Below, piece after piece: positions 10,792 to 18,550 of a stretch of 64,000 bases of DNA. Source of the DNA: Sphingomonas yabuuchiae (lineage in GTDB: Bacteria > Pseudomonadota > Alphaproteobacteria > Sphingomonadales > Sphingomonadaceae); the NCBI RefSeq assembly GCF_014199595.1, contig NZ_JACHNX010000002.1, positions 186,001 through 250,000 of the forward strand, written 5' to 3'. How positions within the stretch are numbered: the first letter of the stretch is position 1; each line of letters begins with the position of its first letter. The notes below the pieces were generated by a model that ran no database searches, was not told where the DNA came from, and saw only the letters and a program-made list of their open reading frames with translations. Both the position numbers and the translations under genes were made by a program.

Positions 10792-12258
10792 ATGCAGATC
10801 GCCTTTACCTCCACCGTCGAAGCCGGTGACGTGCTCGTCCTTCCCTTCCCGAAGGATGCGGTCGATACCGGCCGGATCGAAGGGGAGGGTGCGGCCGCGC
10901 TCGCCAAGGCGGCGGTCGACGCCGCGCGCTTCAAGGGAGAGGCCGGTTCGATCGTCGAACTGTTCGCCGCAGTCGGGGGCACGCCGCGCCGCGTCCTGCT
11001 ACTGGGTGTCGGTGAAGGCAAGGAGGCCGATTGGCGCAAGGCGGGCGGGGCGGTGACCGCCAAGCTGCTGACTAACGCTTCCTCGGCGTCGGTCGACCTC
11101 AGCGGCCTGTCGACCAAGCCTGCCGCCGATGCGGTGGCGAGCTTTGCCGGTGCCGCCGTGCAGCGCGGCTGGCGGCATGACGTGTACCGCACCAAGCTGC
11201 CCGAAACGTCGAAGCCGACCTTAACCCGTATCGCCATAGTCGGCGCGGGTGACGACGCCGAGGCGGCCTATGCGCGTATCCATGCGGTCAATGGCGGGCT
11301 GGAGCTGACCCGCACGCTCGTTTCCGAGCCGCCGAACAAGCTCTATCCGGAAACCTTCGTCGAGCGCGTCCTGAACGACGTGGAAGGACTGGGCCTGGAA
11401 GTCACCATACTGGACGAGGCGCAGATGCGCGACCTGGGCATGGGGGCGCTGCTGGGTGTCAGCCAGGGTTCGGTACGCGAAGGGCGCCTGCTCGTCCTGA
11501 AGTGGAATGGCGGCGCGGCCGATGCCGAAACGCTGGCGCTGGTCGGCAAGGGCGTGACCTTCGATACCGGCGGCATCTCGATCAAGCCGGCCGCCGGCAT
11601 GGAAGACATGAAGTGGGACATGGGCGGTGCTGGCGCGGTCGCGGGGGCGATGAAGGCCATCGCCGCGCGCAAGGCCAAGGCCAATGTCGTCGGCGTCATG
11701 GGTCTGGTCGAGAACATGCCCGACGGCAATGCGCAGCGTCCCGGTGACGTGGTCACCTCCATGTCGGGTCAGACGATCGAGGTCATCAACACCGACGCCG
11801 AAGGCCGCCTGGTCCTGTGCGATGCGCTGACCTGGGTCCAGAAGACGCATTCGCCCTCGACCATCGTCGATCTCGCCACGCTGACCGGCGCGATGATCAT
11901 CAGCCTGGGCAGCGAGCATGGCGGTTTGTTCGCCAATGACGACACGCTGGCCGAATCGCTGCTGGCGGCGGGCACCGCGACGGGCGAGAAGCTGTGGCGC
12001 TTCCCGCTGGCCGATGCCTATGACAAGCTGATCGACAGCCAGATTGCGGACATGAAGAATGTCGGTCCGCGCGGCGCCGGTTCGATCACTGCGGCCCAGT
12101 TCCTGAAGCGTTACATCAACGAAGGCGTTGCCTGGGCGCATCTGGATATCGCGGGCATGGTCTGGTCGGACAAGCCGGGCGTCAATCACGACAAGGGCGC
12201 GACCGGATACGGCGTTCGCCTGCTCGACCAGTTCGTCGCCGACCGGTTCGAGGCGTAA
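10792..12258 (+). CDS. pepA: Leucyl aminopeptidase (cytosol aminopeptidase, M17)
   Basis: 488 residues. It releases N-terminal amino acids from peptides using two metal ions; some PepA proteins also bind DNA. The C-terminal catalytic domain is intact: metal and active-site Lys region GKGVTFDTGGISIKPA, D-M-K-W-D-M-G-G-A-G-A-V, and the family signature NTDAEGRLVL with the catalytic Arg. The N-terminal about 170 residues are the less conserved macro-like domain. The ATG at 10792 follows AGAGGG by 7 bases. It faces lptD across a roughly 180-base divergent gap; holC follows after 20 bases, an arrangement common in proteobacteria. Confidence 0.97.
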   Translation: MQIAFTSTVEAGDVLVLPFPKDAVDTGRIEGEGAAALAKAAVDAARFKGEAGSIVELFAAVGGTPRRVLLLGVGEGKEADWRKAGGAVTAKLLTNASSASVDLSGLSTKPAADAVASFAGAAVQRGWRHDVYRTKLPETSKPTLTRIAIVGAGDDAEAAYARIHAVNGGLELTRTLVSEPPNKLYPETFVERVLNDVEGLGLEVTILDEAQMRDLGMGALLGVSQGSVREGRLLVLKWNGGAADAETLALVGKGVTFDTGGISIKPAAGMEDMKWDMGGAGAVAGAMKAIAARKAKANVVGVMGLVENMPDGNAQRPGDVVTSMSGQTIEVINTDAEGRLVLCDALTWVQKTHSPSTIVDLATLTGAMIISLGSEHGGLFANDDTLAESLLAAGTATGEKLWRFPLADAYDKLIDSQIADMKNVGPRGAGSITAAQFLKRYINEGVAWAHLDIAGMVWSDKPGVNHDKGATGYGVRLLDQFVADRFEA

Positions 12259-12278
12259 CTCGGGTAAGGGGCGGCGCG

Positions 12279-12719
12279 ATGCAGGTCGATTTCTATCATC
12301 TGACGATCGCGCCGCTCGACCGTCTGCTGCCCGTCATCGCCGATCGGGTGATGGCGGGCGGCGGCCGGTTGCTGATCGTCAGCGGCGACGCGGACCAGCG
12401 CGCCGCGCTCGACCGGCAGCTCTGGATGATCCCGGCGGAAGGCTTCCTTCCCCATGCCCAGGCGGGTGAGGGCGACGATGCCGCCCAGCCGGTGCTGATC
12501 GCGGGCGAGGTTCAGCCGACCAATGGCGCCCGTCATGTCGCGCTGGCCGACGGCGTGTGGCGCGACGAGGCGCTGGCCTTCGACCGGGCGTTCCACTTCT
12601 TCGACGGCGACCGCATCGGTGAGGCGCGTACCGCATGGAAGGCATTGGCCGACCGGGAAGGCGTCGAGCGGCGTTACTGGAAGCAGAACGACCAGGGCCG
12701 CTGGGAACAGGCGGCCTGA
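12279..12719 (+). CDS. holC: DNA polymerase III subunit chi
   Basis: 146 residues, matching the HolC family: M-Q-V-D-F-Y-H-L at the start, a central R-L-L-I-V-S-G-D with W-x-x-P-x-x-G-F-L-P-H, and a final helix with F-D-G-D and RRYWKQNDQGRWEQ. Chi connects the clamp-loader complex to single-stranded DNA-binding protein on the lagging strand. The position directly behind pepA is the usual one (pepA-holC) and supports the call. Translation probably depends on the pepA transcript; no separate promoter is apparent. Confidence 0.93.
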   Translation: MQVDFYHLTIAPLDRLLPVIADRVMAGGGRLLIVSGDADQRAALDRQLWMIPAEGFLPHAQAGEGDDAAQPVLIAGEVQPTNGARHVALADGVWRDEALAFDRAFHFFDGDRIGEARTAWKALADREGVERRYWKQNDQGRWEQAA

Positions 12720-12721
12720 CA

Positions 12722-12845
12722 ATCCTCCCCGGTACGGGGAGGGGACCAGCGAAGCTGGTGGAGGGGGTTAGCCGCAGGGGCGTCCTATGCGGAAGCCCCC
12801 CTCCGTCAGACCTGCGGTCTGCCACCTCCCCGTGCCGGGGAGGAT
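12722..12845. repeat. REP-like palindromic intergenic element, type 2, copy A
   Basis: A 124-base imperfect palindrome. The left arm starts ATCCTCCCCGGTACGGGGAG and contains the sub-hairpin ACCAGCGAAGCTGGT; the right arm contains CAGACCTGCGGTCTG and ends CGTGCCGGGGAGGAT. The outer arms are near-perfect reverse complements, so the whole folds as a cruciform with one small hairpin per arm. It lies between holC and ndk and is clearly related to 13896-14019. Confidence 0.85.
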
Positions 12846-12938
12846 CAGCTTACCATAAGACATTGCATTGGCCTTCCGCCCCGACTAGGGCGGCGCCACT
12901 TCCAGCCAACTCATTTATTCAGGAGCTGCGTGACCATC

Positions 12939-13361
12939 ATGGCCGCGAACCGTACCTTTTCGATCATCAAGCCCGACGCGACCCGCCGCAACCTGACCGG
13001 CGCCGTCACCAAGATGCTGGAGGAAGCCGGCCTGCGCGTCGTCGCCTCGAAGCGCATCCAGATGACCCGCGAGCAGGCCGAGGGCTTCTATGCGGTCCAC
13101 AAGGAGCGTCCCTTCTTCAACGATCTGGTCGAATTCATGATCTCGGGTCCGGTCGTCGTGCAGGTGCTCGAGGGCGAGAACGCGATGCAGCGCAACCGCG
13201 ACATCATGGGCGCGACCAACCCGGCGAACGCCGAGCCGGGCACGATCCGCAAGGAACTGGCCGAGTCGATCGAAGCCAACACGGTCCACGGTTCGGACTC
13301 GGACGAGAATGCCGAGATCGAGATCGCGTACTTCTTCAAGCCGGAAGAAATCGTCGGCTGA
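12939..13361 (+). CDS. ndk: Nucleoside-diphosphate kinase
   Basis: 140 residues, the standard Ndk length, from ATG 12939 ([13 protein letters not shown]). A GTG at 12930 is closer to the AGGAG at 12921-12925 and would add three residues, so the exact start is uncertain. Ndk transfers the gamma phosphate between NTPs and NDPs through a phosphohistidine. Visible: [11 protein letters not shown], the substrate-loop [10 protein letters not shown], the [16 protein letters not shown] segment and the active-site NTVHGSDS with the catalytic His. A possible -35/-10 pair (TTGCAT, 17 bases, TAGGGC) lies at 12863-12891 but is weak. The stop overlaps the next ATG. Confidence 0.97.
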   Translation: MAANRTFSIIKPDATRRNLTGAVTKMLEEAGLRVVASKRIQMTREQAEGFYAVHKERPFFNDLVEFMISGPVVVQVLEGENAMQRNRDIMGATNPANAEPGTIRKELAESIEANTVHGSDSDENAEIEIAYFFKPEEIVG

Positions 13362-13879
13362 TGGAATGGCGGCTGCGACGGGCCGTGCCGGGCGATGCGC
13401 CCGCGCTGTCGCTCGTCGCGGCCGCCACCTTTCTCGAGACGTTTGCCGGGACCATCGCCGGCCCCGACATGGTGCGTCATTGCACCCTGAACAGCTCGCC
13501 CGCCAAGTTCGACGCCTGGATTTCGGATCCGGCCTGCGTGGCGACCCTGGCGGAGCATCCCGACGGCGCGGCGCCGGTCGGCTATACGCTGCTCACATCC
13601 CCTGATCTGCCGGTCGAGACGGATGCGCGGGATATCGAGCTTCGCCGCATCTATACCCTGTCCCTGACGAGCGGCACCGGTCTTGGTCACAGGCTGATGG
13701 CCATGGCGATCGATGACGCACGTGCCTTGGGCCGCCGTCGTATGCTTCTGGGCGTACTCGGCATCAACAAACGCGCGCGTGGCTTTTACGAGCGGGAAGG
13801 CTTCAGGCTTGCCGGGACCCGGCAGTTCCGGGTCGGCGACACCGTCTTCGACGATGTTGTTTATGCGCGAGAGTTGTGA
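13361..13879 (+). CDS. GNAT-family N-acetyltransferase
   Basis: 172 residues; the ATG shares its A with the ndk stop (TGATGG), so translation is coupled. The GNAT fold is visible from R-R-A-V-P-G-D-A at the start to the acetyl-CoA loop S-G-T-G-L-G-H-R-L-M (the Q/RxxGxG/A pyrophosphate-binding element) and the final N-K-R-A-R-G-F-Y-E-R-E-G-F. The order of motifs resembles RimI/spermidine-type acetyltransferases, but the substrate is not readable. Downstream lies a REP-like element and a convergent gene. Confidence 0.85.
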   Translation: MEWRLRRAVPGDAPALSLVAAATFLETFAGTIAGPDMVRHCTLNSSPAKFDAWISDPACVATLAEHPDGAAPVGYTLLTSPDLPVETDARDIELRRIYTLSLTSGTGLGHRLMAMAIDDARALGRRRMLLGVLGINKRARGFYEREGFRLAGTRQFRVGDTVFDDVVYAREL

Positions 13880-13895
13880 AGGCGTGCCAGCCTCT

Positions 13896-14019
13896 CATTC
13901 CTCCCCTGCAAGGGGAGGGGGACCAGCGAAGCTGGTGGAGGGGTGTCCTGCTATCGAGAGGGTAACACCCCCTTCGTCAGGGCTGGCGCCCTGCCACCTC
14001 GCCTGCAAGGGGAGGAATG
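13896..14019. repeat. REP-like palindromic intergenic element, type 2, copy B
   Basis: A 124-base palindrome with the same plan and length as the one at 12722-12845. The left end is CATTCCTCCCCTGCAAGGGG with the same hairpin ACCAGCGAAGCTGGTGGAGG; the right arm is TGCCACCTCGCCTGCAAGGG followed by GAGGAATG. The small right-arm hairpin differs (AGGGCTGGCGCCCT here, CAGACCTGCGGTCTG in copy A) while keeping its stem by compensating changes. It sits between convergent genes and may terminate both. Confidence 0.85.
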
Positions 14020-14027
14020 TCGCGTCC

Positions 14028-14627
14028 TTAACCTCGGCGCGCCGCCCAGGCAGTGTCGAGCTTGGCTTGCGTACCGTTCCGGTCGCGCAGCCGCAATCCT
14101 TCCACTCGCAGCGTCCGCCCGCGTAGCAGGCGGCCATGGGTGCTCCAGATGATGTCGTAAAGGCCGGTGACGCTCCGCGAAGTATCGCCGTCCCAGTATC
14201 GCACGGTAATCAGCGCGGGCAGGCGACCCTCGCGAGTATCGGCTTTGCCGTCGGTCAGGGCAAGGATCGGCCCAGCAATCGGCTCCGCCTCGATGGCCGG
14301 ATCGCCAACGGGAGCCTGACGTCCGATGCCCGACGCCTTGGGGAAGTCGATCACGACATCCTGAAGGTCATGATTCGGATCGCGCAGCAGCAGGCGGCGG
14401 CCATCCCCCTCGACCGTGGCAGTCAGGTCAAGCCGGGCGCGCTCCTGCCGCTGGGCGGTGGCGGAGGCGGCCTTGTCCTCGGCATCGCTGCGACGCTGCG
14501 ACCAGTTCAGGTACAGCGTCAGCGCAGCCACCATCAACCCAGCGACCGCGACGAACTCCGCCAGCGTCAGCAGACGCCGCCGCGACTTGGCGCGGTCGGC
14601 GGCTTCGGTGCCCGCCGGTTCGCTCAT
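14028..14627 (-). CDS. Uncharacterised single-span membrane protein
   Basis: 199 residues, not recognised. An N-terminal cytoplasmic stretch (M-S-E-P-A-G-T-E...KSRRRLL) leads into one transmembrane helix (about 21-43: LAEFVAVAGLMVAALTLYLNW). Then comes an Arg/Ala/Gln-rich segment that may be coiled coil (SQRRSDAEDKAASATAQRQER), and a beta-rich soluble domain (about 70-199) with R-D-P-N-H-D-L-Q-D-V and I-T-V-R-Y-W-D-G-D. The ATG overlaps the stop of the YjbR-like gene (ATGA), so it is the last gene of purM-purN-yjbR-this. Function unknown. Confidence 0.75.
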   Translation of the reverse strand: MSEPAGTEAADRAKSRRRLLTLAEFVAVAGLMVAALTLYLNWSQRRSDAEDKAASATAQRQERARLDLTATVEGDGRRLLLRDPNHDLQDVVIDFPKASGIGRQAPVGDPAIEAEPIAGPILALTDGKADTREGRLPALITVRYWDGDTSRSVTGLYDIIWSTHGRLLRGRTLRVEGLRLRDRNGTQAKLDTAWAARRG

Positions 14628-14911
14628 CGCCCGCCCGCCTCCAGCAGCTCGGTCGGCGCGACCAGTTCCCAGCTGCGCGCGATACGATCCTCGATCAGCG
14701 TCCAGTCGCTGTCGGTCTCAAGCACTACTTCGGTCCAGTGCGGTTCCTGTCCTTCATCGGCGACGCACAGATGGATGGCCGACGACTTGCGGCTCACCCG
14801 GAGGAAGGGCGCACCCTCGACCAGAAAGCGGGTTTCGCCATCGCCAGCCTGTTCGGTCGTGCCGGGCAGCAATAGGGCGATGTCGCGGATGCGGGACAGG
14901 AAATCGGTCAT
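14624..14911 (-). CDS. MmcQ/YjbR-family protein
   Basis: 95 residues, a small single-domain protein with the YjbR-like pattern: an N-terminal helix (I-R-D-I-A-L-L-L-P-G-T), a strand pair with F-L-V-E-G-A-P-F-L-R-V, and W-T-E-V-V-L ... W-T-L-I-E-D-R-I-A-R-S-W-E-L-V-A at the end. YjbR proteins (former DUF419) have a CyaY-like double-wing fold; their role is unclear, and a DNA-binding function has been suggested for some. It overlaps purN upstream and the membrane protein downstream by ATGA-type junctions. Confidence 0.75.
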   Translation of the reverse strand: MTDFLSRIRDIALLLPGTTEQAGDGETRFLVEGAPFLRVSRKSSAIHLCVADEGQEPHWTEVVLETDSDWTLIEDRIARSWELVAPTELLEAGGR

Positions 14912-15486
14912 CGACGCACGAACTCCGTGAGTATTTGCGGGTACAATCGATGCTCCTCAACGAGCACGCGCGCCGCAAGTGCCGCTGCGTCGTCGCCGGA
15001 CAGGATCGGAACCTCCGCCTGGCCCAGCACTTCGCCGTCATCCAGTTCCTCGGTCACGACATGGACCGAGCATCCCGCCTTGGCATCGCCCGCCGCGATG
15101 GCGCGCTCATGCGTGTCGAGGCCCTTGTAGAGCGGCAGCAGCGAGGGATGGATGTTCAGGATGCGCCCCTGCCAGCGCGAGACGAAATCGCTGGACAGCA
15201 GCCGCATATAGCCCGCCAATGCGATGACCTCGACACCCGCATCGCGCAGGGCCTGGTCGATCGCCGCCTCATAGGCGGGCTTGCCGATCCCCTTGGGCGA
15301 CAGGGCAAAGGTGGCGATCCCCTGTTCCTGCGCCCAGGCCAGTCCGGCCGCCTGCGGCTTGTCGGAGGCAACCAGGGCGACGGTATAGGCGGTGTCCGCG
15401 GCCTGGGACGCGGCCACCAACGACTGCATGTTGGAGCCGCGGCCGGAGATCAGGATGCCGACCTTGACCGGCTCCTTAGCCGACAT
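14908..15486 (-). CDS. purN: Phosphoribosylglycinamide formyltransferase
   Basis: 192 residues from ATG 15486 ([12 protein letters not shown]); the frame is open to 15567, but that part is Arg-rich and antisense-like and lies inside purM. PurN transfers a formyl group from 10-formyl-THF to GAR in de novo purine synthesis. Motifs: [10 protein letters not shown] for phosphate binding, A-G-Y-M-R-L-L-S, and the catalytic [11 protein letters not shown] with Asn and His. The start lies 11 bases inside the purM end, so the two are coupled. Confidence 0.96.
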   Translation of the reverse strand: MSAKEPVKVGILISGRGSNMQSLVAASQAADTAYTVALVASDKPQAAGLAWAQEQGIATFALSPKGIGKPAYEAAIDQALRDAGVEVIALAGYMRLLSSDFVSRWQGRILNIHPSLLPLYKGLDTHERAIAAGDAKAGCSVHVVTEELDDGEVLGQAEVPILSGDDAAALAARVLVEEHRLYPQILTEFVRR

Positions 15487-16609
15487 GGGTCGCGGTCCAG
15501 TCCGCCTTGGCGCTCCACGTACCCGCCGATCCCTTGACGGTGCAGCCGCGCTCGCCCGCTTCGACACGGCCCACGGTCACGACCGTCTCACCCGTCGCGC
15601 GCAGCGTTTCGGCCAGTGCCTCCGCCTGGTCGGCTGCGACGATCACCGCCATGCCGATACCGCAATTGAAGGTGCGTGCCATTTCCTCGGGCTCGATCCC
15701 GCCCTGCGCCTGGAGGAAGGCCATCAGACGCGGCTGTTCCCAGCCATCCGCATCGACCACGGCATGGGCACCCTTGGGCAGGACGCGCGGGATGTTTTCC
15801 AGCAGGCCGCCGCCGGTGATATGGGCGAGGCCTTTGATCGTGCCCGCCTTGAGCGAGGGAAGCAGCGAGCGGACATAGATCCGAGTCGGGGCCATCAGTG
15901 CCTCGATCAGCAGCACGTCCTGATCGAACAGCGCCGGGCGATCGAGCTTCCAGCCCTTATCGGCGGCCAGGCGGCGAACCAGCGAAAAGCCGTTGGAATG
16001 CACGCCGGAGGAGGCGAGACCCAGGATCACGTCGCCATCACCGATCGTCGCGCCGGTCAGCACCTGGTCGCGCTCGACCGCGCCGACGCAGAAGCCCGCC
16101 AGATCGTAATCGCCCGGTGCATACATGCCCGGCATCTCGGCCGTTTCGCCGCCGATCAGGGCGCATCCGGCGATGCGGCATCCTTCCGCGATGGAGGCGA
16201 TCACGCGCTCCGGCACATCGCCTTCCAACTTGGCCGTGGCGTAATAGTCAAGGAAAAACAGCGGCTCGGCGCCCTGCACGACAAGGTCGTTGGCGCACAT
16301 GGCGACGAGGTCGATGCCCACCCCGTCATGGCGGTCATGCTCGATCGCGAGCTTCAGCTTGGTGCCGACGCCGTCATTGGCCGCGACCAGCAGCGGATCG
16401 GTGAAACCGGCGGCCTTCAGATCGAAGAATCCGCCAAAGCCGCCCAGGTCGGCATCCGCGCCGGGCCGCCGTGTCGCCTTGGCGAGCGGGCCGATCGCGC
16501 GGACCAGCGCGTTACCGGCGGCGATCGAAACGCCAGCATCGGCATAGGTGTAGGACGCGCCCTTATCGGAGGGCGAAGGGCTGGTGGACGGCGTGCTGTT
16601 GTCGGTCAT
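15476..16609 (-). CDS. purM: Phosphoribosylformylglycinamidine cyclo-ligase (AIR synthetase)
   Basis: 377 residues. PurM closes the imidazole ring of FGAM with ATP to give AIR. Signature elements: T-Y-A-D-A-G-V-S-I near the start, [23 protein letters not shown], and [16 protein letters not shown]. The N-terminal about 18 residues are a Ser/Thr/Pro-rich extension ([16 protein letters not shown]) not needed for the fold. The promoter should lie in the 59-base gap to the divergent DUF2066-like gene. purM-purN is a standard pair. Confidence 0.97.
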   Translation of the reverse strand: MTDNSTPSTSPSPSDKGASYTYADAGVSIAAGNALVRAIGPLAKATRRPGADADLGGFGGFFDLKAAGFTDPLLVAANDGVGTKLKLAIEHDRHDGVGIDLVAMCANDLVVQGAEPLFFLDYYATAKLEGDVPERVIASIAEGCRIAGCALIGGETAEMPGMYAPGDYDLAGFCVGAVERDQVLTGATIGDGDVILGLASSGVHSNGFSLVRRLAADKGWKLDRPALFDQDVLLIEALMAPTRIYVRSLLPSLKAGTIKGLAHITGGGLLENIPRVLPKGAHAVVDADGWEQPRLMAFLQAQGGIEPEEMARTFNCGIGMAVIVAADQAEALAETLRATGETVVTVGRVEAGERGCTVKGSAGTWSAKADWTATHVG

Positions 16610-16668
16610 GTTTGCCCGTTAGCTATATCGCGCTTGGATTTCCACGCCTGCTTCGCCAAAAGGCCGCG

Positions 16669-17931
16669 ATGCGTTTGCGATTGCCCTCCATCATGGCCGG
16701 TCTGGCCGCCCTTGCCGGGCTTGGCATAGGGGGCGGCGCGGTGCTTGCCCAGATCGAAGGGCAGACGCGCGGCGTCGCGCCGGTCGACAATGGCGGGTCC
16801 TACGAAGTCACCGGCGTCGCGGTCGACGTGTCGGGCCAGACGCCCGAGGCCGCGCGGCTCGGCGGCTGGCGGATCGCCCAGCGCAAGGCATGGGCGATAT
16901 TGGCGCAGCGGCTGGGGCGCGGCGGCACCGCAGCGTCGGACGGGCTGCTCGATTCGCTGGTCAGCGGCATCGTGGTCGAGAATGAACAGATCGGCCCGAC
17001 CCGCTATGTCGCCAAGCTGGGTGTGTTGTTCGACCGGGTTCGCGCGGCCTCGGTGCTGGGCGTATCGGCCTATGCCGATCGCTCGCCGCCGATGCTGGTG
17101 ATGCCGCTGCAAGTCTCGGGCGGCGTGTCGCAGATGTTCGAGGCTCGTACCCCCTGGCAACAGGCCTGGGCCCGGTTTCGCACCGGCAACAGCACGATCG
17201 ATTATATCCGCCCCTCGGGTACCGGGGCAGAGCCGCTGCTGATGAATGCCGGGCAGATCGGGCGGCGCCCGCGTGGCTGGTGGCGCTCGATCCTCGACCA
17301 ATATGGCGCGTCGGACATTCTGATCCCCGTCGTGCACCTCTATCGGCAATGGCCCGGCGGTCCGGTGATCGGCGTGTTCGAGGCCCGACATGGGCCCGAC
17401 AATAGCCTGCTCGGCACGATCACCTTGCGAGTCGGCAGCACCGATGGACTGTCGCAGTTGCTGGATACCGGCGTCGCGCGACTCGATGGGCTGTATCAAA
17501 AGGCGCTGGCCAGCGGTGCGCTGCACCCCGATGCGACGCTTGCCCCGCCGCCCAAGCCGCAGGCTGTGGTCATCGACGATACGACGCCGGGCGAGGAGCC
17601 GATTGCAGGGCTGGATGCCACCATTGCGTCGTCGCCGGGCGCGGGGATCGCCGTCACGCTGCAATATGATGCTCCGACCGCCAGTGCCGTCGCCAATGCC
17701 GAAAGCCTGATCCGGGGCATCCCGGGCGTGGTGCGCGCAGGCACGACCAGCCTGGCGCTGGGCGGCGTGTCGATCATGGCCGTTACCTATGACGGCGACC
17801 CCGATCAGCTTCGCCGCGCGCTTGAGCAGCGCGGTCTTCAGGTGTCCGGATCGGGCACCACCCTTCGCATCCGGCGCGCACCGCAAGTGCCCGCGCCGGT
17901 GCCTCCTGCGGATACTGTGATTACCGGATGA
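16669..17931 (+). CDS. Exported DUF2066-like protein between purM and hdaA
   Basis: 420 residues from ATG 16669, giving a signal peptide (MRLRLPSIMAGLAALAGLGI, ending near AVLAQ). Next is a conserved-looking beta/alpha block (Y-E-V-T-G-V-A-V-D-V-S-G ... A-R-L-G-G-W-R-I-A-Q-R-K-A-W) and further repeats of unclear fold. Near the C terminus (about 325-395) there is a small alpha/beta unit reminiscent of an HMA or amyloid-type ferredoxin fold. The start pattern and the place between purM and the Hda gene match the DUF2066 proteins found in the same spot in other proteobacteria such as pseudomonads. Function unknown; secreted or periplasmic by its signal. The stop overlaps the hdaA start (ATGA). 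Confidence 0.65.
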   Translation: MRLRLPSIMAGLAALAGLGIGGGAVLAQIEGQTRGVAPVDNGGSYEVTGVAVDVSGQTPEAARLGGWRIAQRKAWAILAQRLGRGGTAASDGLLDSLVSGIVVENEQIGPTRYVAKLGVLFDRVRAASVLGVSAYADRSPPMLVMPLQVSGGVSQMFEARTPWQQAWARFRTGNSTIDYIRPSGTGAEPLLMNAGQIGRRPRGWWRSILDQYGASDILIPVVHLYRQWPGGPVIGVFEARHGPDNSLLGTITLRVGSTDGLSQLLDTGVARLDGLYQKALASGALHPDATLAPPPKPQAVVIDDTTPGEEPIAGLDATIASSPGAGIAVTLQYDAPTASAVANAESLIRGIPGVVRAGTTSLALGGVSIMAVTYDGDPDQLRRALEQRGLQVSGSGTTLRIRRAPQVPAPVPPADTVITG

Positions 17932-18536
17932 ACCAGATGGCGTTGCCGCTGCAATGGCCGGCGAACCCCCGATCCGATGCGTTCCTGCTGACCGATTCCA
18001 ACCGATTGGCGGCACGGATGCTCGAACAATGGGAAGCGTGGCCGACCATGGCCGCGATCCTCACCGGCCCGCGCAAGTCGGGCCGGTCGCTGCTGGCGCG
18101 CATCTTCGCGGCCAAGAGCGGGGGCACGATTATCGACGATGCCGAGCGCGTGCCCGAGGTGCAGATCTTCCACGCCTGGAACCGGGCGCAGGCCGACCGG
18201 CTGCCGTTGCTGATCGTTGCCGATTCGCCGCCGCCGCGCTGGCAGGTGAAGTTGCCCGACCTCCGGTCGCGCCTGGCGAACAGCAGCCTGGCGGAGATCG
18301 GCGCGCCCGATGACGAACTGGTCGCCGGGCTGTTCGAGCATCTGTTCGAGCGGCGTGGCCTGGATGCCCGTCCCGATCTGATCGAGTGGCTGACGCTTCG
18401 GATCGAACGGAGTCACCTTTCTGTCATCCGCGCAGTGGATATGCTGGACCAGGGGGCGATGGAACGGCGCGCGCGCTTGTCCATTCCCCTTGCACGATCC
18501 ACTCTGATCGCGGCCGGTCTGATCGCCGAGCCGTAA
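17928..18536 (+). CDS. hdaA: DnaA-related regulatory inactivator HdaA
   Basis: 202 residues. Hda/HdaA binds the DNA polymerase sliding clamp and stimulates ATP hydrolysis by DnaA, preventing re-initiation. The N terminus carries the clamp-binding motif QMALPL (residues 3-8), diagnostic for this family. The AAA+ core is present, but the P-loop reads GPRKSGRS (47-54), with Arg at 53 where the nucleotide-binding Lys is expected. The acidic IIDDAE follows. The C-terminal helical lid ends with [11 protein letters not shown]. It overlaps the upstream gene by ATGA and is followed 14 bases later by ppk, the usual alphaproteobacterial order. Confidence 0.88.
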   Translation: MNQMALPLQWPANPRSDAFLLTDSNRLAARMLEQWEAWPTMAAILTGPRKSGRSLLARIFAAKSGGTIIDDAERVPEVQIFHAWNRAQADRLPLLIVADSPPPRWQVKLPDLRSRLANSSLAEIGAPDDELVAGLFEHLFERRGLDARPDLIEWLTLRIERSHLSVIRAVDMLDQGAMERRARLSIPLARSTLIAAGLIAEP

Positions 18537-18550
18537 GCCCTAAGCGAGAC

